The translations under genes and the position numbers were made by a program. A model generated the notes under the pieces. It was given only the letters and a program-made list of their open reading frames with translations. It was not told the origin of the DNA and made no database searches. 9,490 nucleotides of DNA from Candidatus Cloacimonadota bacterium (lineage in GTDB: Bacteria; Cloacimonadota; Cloacimonadia; JGIOTU-2; B8-G9): positions 1 through 9,490 of the forward strand of contig QMNM01000034.1 in the NCBI GenBank assembly GCA_003647765.1. The letters are read 5' to 3'. Each line of letters begins with the position of its first letter. Position 1 is the stretch's first letter. Below, one piece after another: positions 6,961 to 9,490 of this stretch.

Positions 6961-6966
6961 AATTAA

Positions 6967-6971
6967 CCTCT
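6967..6971 (-). promoter_or_regulatory. Ribosome binding site of the PorV-like gene
   Basis: AGAGG on the minus strand, six bases before ATG 6960. It supports this start over the ones further upstream that would translate the CCACAGAGAC repeat at 7001-7025. Confidence 0.55.
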
Positions 6972-7000
6972 GCAAATTGCGTTCCAAAGCCATTGCTTTG

Positions 7001-7025
7001 CCACAGAGACCCAAAGACACAGAGA
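7001..7025. repeat. CCACAGAGAC-type dispersed repeat
   Basis: CCACAGAGACCCAAAGACAC followed by AGAGA closely resembles 3432-3453 and 7742-7754. It lies in the 165-base gap between maf and the PorV-like gene. Confidence 0.7.
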
Positions 7026-7041
7026 TTTATTTCTATCTAAG

Positions 7042-7082
7042 ATATCCGTGACAAAATGGATATTTGTCCTACACATTTGTAG
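7042..7082. other. Cluster of small inverted repeats in the maf / PorV-like gap
   Basis: Three overlapping or adjacent small hairpins can form: ATATCC (7042-7047) with GGATAT (7058-7063); GACAAA (7050-7055) with TTTGTC (7063-7068), mutually exclusive with the first; and CTACA (7069-7073) with TGTAG (7078-7082), four-base loop. They could be a maf terminator, part of the PorV-like leader, or another dispersed repeat. No U-run follows, and the stems are short. Confidence 0.35.
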
Positions 7083-7125
7083 TCGGGATTGAAATAAAAA
7101 TGATAATTTAATTTTGATAATTACT

Positions 7126-7713
7126 TTACCTGTTGATTATCAAATATTTTTTTAACATTCTATAAAATAGAGCAATAGGAAAACCCATCACATTAAAATA
7201 ACATCCTTCAATCCTCTTGATAAATTGACTGCCAAAACCTTGAATGCCATAAGCACCTGCCTTATCCATTGGCTCATTTGTCTTAATATACTCTTCTATA
7301 TCCTTATCTGACAATACTTGAAAAATGACTCTTGTCTTCTCAAAATCTGTTATTATCTTACCTTGATAATAAAGACCAATCCCAGTATAGACAAAATGAC
7401 TGTTATTACTTAACAATTTTAGATAATCTCTTGCCTGGTTTTTGTTCACTGGTTTTCCCAATATTTTATTTTTGATGACAACAATTGTGTCCGCTCCAAT
7501 TATGAGTGCATTTTTATGTAGTCCAGAAATTTCTTCCACTTTCTTTTGAGCATAGAACACAACAAATTTTTTAGGAGATAGGTCTATATGTGCTTCTTCA
7601 ATATTAGCAGGAATAGAAACAAAATCAATACCCAACATCTTTAGGAGTTCAATCCTTCTTGGGGAGTTTGAGGCTAAAATTACATTCTTGTTTGCTAATA
7701 AATTATGTATCAT
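7126..7713 (-). CDS. maf: Maf-family nucleoside triphosphate pyrophosphatase, dTTP/UTP type
   Basis: 195 residues, normal length. Maf proteins are cytoplasmic house-cleaning enzymes that hydrolyse nucleoside triphosphates, including modified ones, to monophosphate and pyrophosphate. All signatures are present: SNSPRR at 15-20, Lys57 in YAQKK, the catalytic-site GADT with Asp75, GKP at 86-88, SHFVYTG at 105-111, EPMDKAGAYGIQG at 147-159 and GCYFNVMGFP at 170-179. The DKAGAYGIQG form is that of the YhdE (dTTP/UTP) subgroup rather than YceF. ATG 7713 is the only start that leaves the NVILASNSPRR segment intact, but it has no Shine-Dalgarno sequence; the upstream bases belong to a repeat (7724-7790). 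It lies 106 bases downstream of the HD-GYP gene on the same strand. Family is certain; the substrate class is inferred. Confidence 0.96.
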   Translation of the reverse strand: MIHNLLANKNVILASNSPRRIELLKMLGIDFVSIPANIEEAHIDLSPKKFVVFYAQKKVEEISGLHKNALIIGADTIVVIKNKILGKPVNKNQARDYLKLLSNNSHFVYTGIGLYYQGKIITDFEKTRVIFQVLSDKDIEEYIKTNEPMDKAGAYGIQGFGSQFIKRIEGCYFNVMGFPIALFYRMLKKYLIINR

Positions 7714-7723
7714 ATCACATTGT

Positions 7724-7790
7724 GCGTAATGCGTAAATTCACCACAGAAAACAAGGAGTAGAGCGTAAAGGATACAGAAAATATGTAGTG
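7724..7790 (+). repeat. Composite GCGTANN / CCACAGA repeat
   Basis: Two heptamers (GCGTAAT, GCGTAAA, 7724-7737) run into TTCACCACAGAAAACAAGGA, then a further GCGTAAA and AAGGATACAGAAA, ending near ATATG. The 18 bases at 7731-7748 match 3421-3438 exactly and the order of parts is the same as there. It fills most of the 106-base gap between the HD-GYP gene and maf, and lies on the strand opposite to both genes. Confidence 0.85.
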
Positions 7791-7819
7791 ATCATAGCAT
7801 AATTAAACAGTTTCTTACA

Positions 7820-9490
7820 TTATTTTTTATAGATTTCCTTAATTTTTTCAATATTCACTTCATCAATTTGAGAAGGATTGATTTCCTTTTTAGCGTATTC
7901 TAAATAAATCTTTTTATCTATGAATAACTCAAAAATATCCTTGTCAATTTTACCATTTTTTACATCATTTGCCATAATTGAAAGTGCTTCTGACAATGTT
8001 TTTCCTTTTTTATATGGACGGTTCTGTGCGACCAAAGCTTCGTAAATATCAGCAATAGCAATGATTCTTGACTGCAAAGGAATCTCTTTTCCTTTAAGTC
8101 CGTGTGGATACCCAGTGCCATCTAATCTCTCATGATGAGCAGAAGCAAAAAGAGGTATATTCCTCATTTTTTTAGGAAATGGTAATTCTATTAACATCCT
8201 CTCAGTAATATATGCATGTGCCTTCATTATACTGAACTCTTTCCCTGTTAAGGTCCCTTTTCTAATAGAAAGATTCTCTAATTCGTCATTATTAAGCAAT
8301 CTATCATTATCATTCCATTGTATTTTTTTACTTGCAATATGTTCCAGCTTTTCTAATTCTTTATTGTCCATTTTTTCCCTGCCAATATTGATATACCGAA
8401 GAAATTCTAAATAATTGTCAATCTCTGCTAACTGAAAATCAAGATCCTTATGTAATTGTTTTATTTTATCTTCATCTATATTACCACTTTTATACATTTC
8501 CAATTCTTTTGTTAAATATCTTATTTTTATTTCTTTTTTAACTGCCTGAAATCTTGTATCAATAAGTTCAATGCGGTCAAATATTGTTTGTAGTTTTGTT
8601 GATTTATCCATAATTGCTTCAGGAGTAATGATTTTACCTATATCGTGCATCCATCCAGCAATCCTAATTTCAGTCAATTGGTCATCTGAAAAATGCAGGC
8701 CTATGCAATTTTCATCATCATTGTTTATTGCATTAGCTATCATCATAGTAAGTTCAGCAACTTTTCTTATATGCTCGCCTGTATATGCAGATTTTTTGTC
8801 AATGGCATTAGCAATAGATTTTATAAATGCTTCCAATAAGTCCTGTAATCCTTTGATAAGGGTTTTATTTGTCAAAGCCACAGCTGCCTGAGATGCAAGA
8901 GAAAGCACTAATCTCTCTTTTTCCTTAGAAAATGGGATTACATTCCAGTTATTATCCTGAGCATTGATTAGTTGTAATACACCTATAATGTCATCCTCGT
9001 GATTTCTCATAGGTATTACAAGCATAGATTTAGAACGATAGTCATTAGCTTCGTCATACTTTTTAGTGCCACTCATATCAAATCCTTCTAAATCATAGAC
9101 ATCTTCAATGTTCATTGCTTTTCCAGTATGAGCTACATAAGTAGATACATTATGATGATTAGGATTGTTATATTTATCATACATAGGCACAGGTGGCCAG
9201 TCAATCTTGCCATAAGTTCCACCCTTACGAACTTTTAAAGATATATTAACTGCAATGGCAAATTCTAAATTTCTCTCGTCATTACTAAGCACATAAATCG
9301 TTCCACCATCAGCAGAGGTAAATTTCATCGCTTCATCAATTATCATCTCAAAAATTTTATTTATGTCCTTCTCTGCTGAAAGTGCAGAACCAATTTTATT
9401 CAAATGATAAAGATGTTCTAATTGTTGTTCTGCAAAATTTCTTACCTCTGTTAACACATTATTCAATAATGAGTTTAGTTCTGAATTTTC
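7820..9490 (-). CDS. GAF and HD-GYP domain cyclic-di-GMP phosphodiesterase-like protein, 5' end cut by window
   Basis: At least 556 residues, counted from the first visible codon. HD-GYP enzymes hydrolyse cyclic-di-GMP in the cytoplasm; the GAF domain is the likely sensor. A short helix is followed by GAF (about 42-208), then the HD domain with His282-Asp283 in WMHDIGKI, and the GYP half with HHERLDGTGYPHGL (GYP at 460-462) and IIAIADIYEAL. The main metal ligands and the GYP motif look intact. About 110 extra residues separate HDIGKI from MKAH (His425), including DKSTKLQTIFDRIELIDTRF; I recall this insert from a GAF/HD-GYP subgroup in other bacteria. There is no membrane segment in the visible part. 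The frame stays open to base 9490, and the first possible start, 9466, is a TTG without a Shine-Dalgarno sequence, so further N-terminal sequence is likely. The repeat at 7724-7790 follows downstream. Confidence 0.92.
   Translation of the reverse strand, partial: ENSELNSLLNNVLTEVRNFAEQQLEHLYHLNKIGSALSAEKDINKIFEMIIDEAMKFTSADGGTIYVLSNDERNLEFAIAVNISLKVRKGGTYGKIDWPPVPMYDKYNNPNHHNVSTYVAHTGKAMNIEDVYDLEGFDMSGTKKYDEANDYRSKSMLVIPMRNHEDDIIGVLQLINAQDNNWNVIPFSKEKERLVLSLASQAAVALTNKTLIKGLQDLLEAFIKSIANAIDKKSAYTGEHIRKVAELTMMIANAINNDDENCIGLHFSDDQLTEIRIAGWMHDIGKIITPEAIMDKSTKLQTIFDRIELIDTRFQAVKKEIKIRYLTKELEMYKSGNIDEDKIKQLHKDLDFQLAEIDNYLEFLRYINIGREKMDNKELEKLEHIASKKIQWNDNDRLLNNDELENLSIRKGTLTGKEFSIMKAHAYITERMLIELPFPKKMRNIPLFASAHHERLDGTGYPHGLKGKEIPLQSRIIAIADIYEALVAQNRPYKKGKTLSEALSIMANDVKNGKIDKDIFELFIDKKIYLEYAKKEINPSQIDEVNIEKIKEIYKK

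Noticed and set aside
6961-7020. Longer N-terminus of the PorV-like protein
   Set aside because: The extension partly translates the CCACAGAGAC repeat and would bury the signal peptide; ATG 6960 has AGAGG at good spacing.
7069-7100. CRISPR-like end (CGGGATTGAAAT) after a small palindrome
   Set aside because: Only one copy, with no spacer-repeat periodicity and no cas genes nearby.
8571-8891. Antisense frame of 106 codons inside the HD-GYP gene
   Set aside because: The opposite strand encodes the conserved HD motif; no family or ribosome site supports this frame.

Overview
The window is AT-rich, gene-dense bacterial chromosome. Signal peptides, two predicted outer-membrane beta-barrel proteins (one with the Asn-Pro-Ala motif of PorV/FadL-like barrels) and a type IV pilin-like leader point to a Gram-negative (diderm) organism. 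The gene content and the short degenerate intergenic repeats would fit an uncultured lineage near the Fibrobacterota-Chlorobi-Bacteroidota group, for example Cloacimonadota. That placement is inference from general familiarity, not a measured match. I saw no rRNA, tRNA, insertion sequence, phage gene or CRISPR array.

Left part, + strand (1-3391): the C-terminal three quarters of an SbcC/Rad50-type nuclease ATPase, cut by the left edge; a lone pseudopilin-like protein 11 bases behind it; then queH, the last enzyme of queuosine synthesis. The three genes are close enough to be one transcript. Repeats have altered their borders. A 35-bp repeat present twice forms the last part of the pilin-like reading frame and supplies the ribosome binding site of queH. 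A second repeat, built of seven-base GCGTANN units, supplies the last residues and the stop codon of queH.

Right part, - strand (3536-9490), read from right to left: a GAF plus HD-GYP cyclic-di-GMP phosphodiesterase-like protein, cut by the right edge; Maf, a house-cleaning nucleotide pyrophosphatase; a PorV-like outer-membrane protein; a large secreted protein with a helix-hairpin-helix segment followed by a probable outer-membrane barrel; and a small two-helix membrane protein with a PH-like tail. The two envelope genes are probably co-transcribed. The two halves converge at about 3392-3535, where a hairpin sits.

The most unusual aspect is the family of dispersed composite repeats (GCGTANN arrays and CCACAGAGACAC / CCACGAAAACAC blocks). 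They occupy four intergenic gaps, 3371-3480, 6051-6153, 7001-7025 and 7724-7790. They repeatedly sit on gene ends, create spurious N- or C-terminal extensions, and in two cases place the heptamers directly at a gene's stop codon in the gene's own orientation. The helix-hairpin-helix/barrel protein is the best candidate for a poorly described function. Both outermost genes are open to the window edges, so start codons placed at 19 or 9466 would be artefacts.
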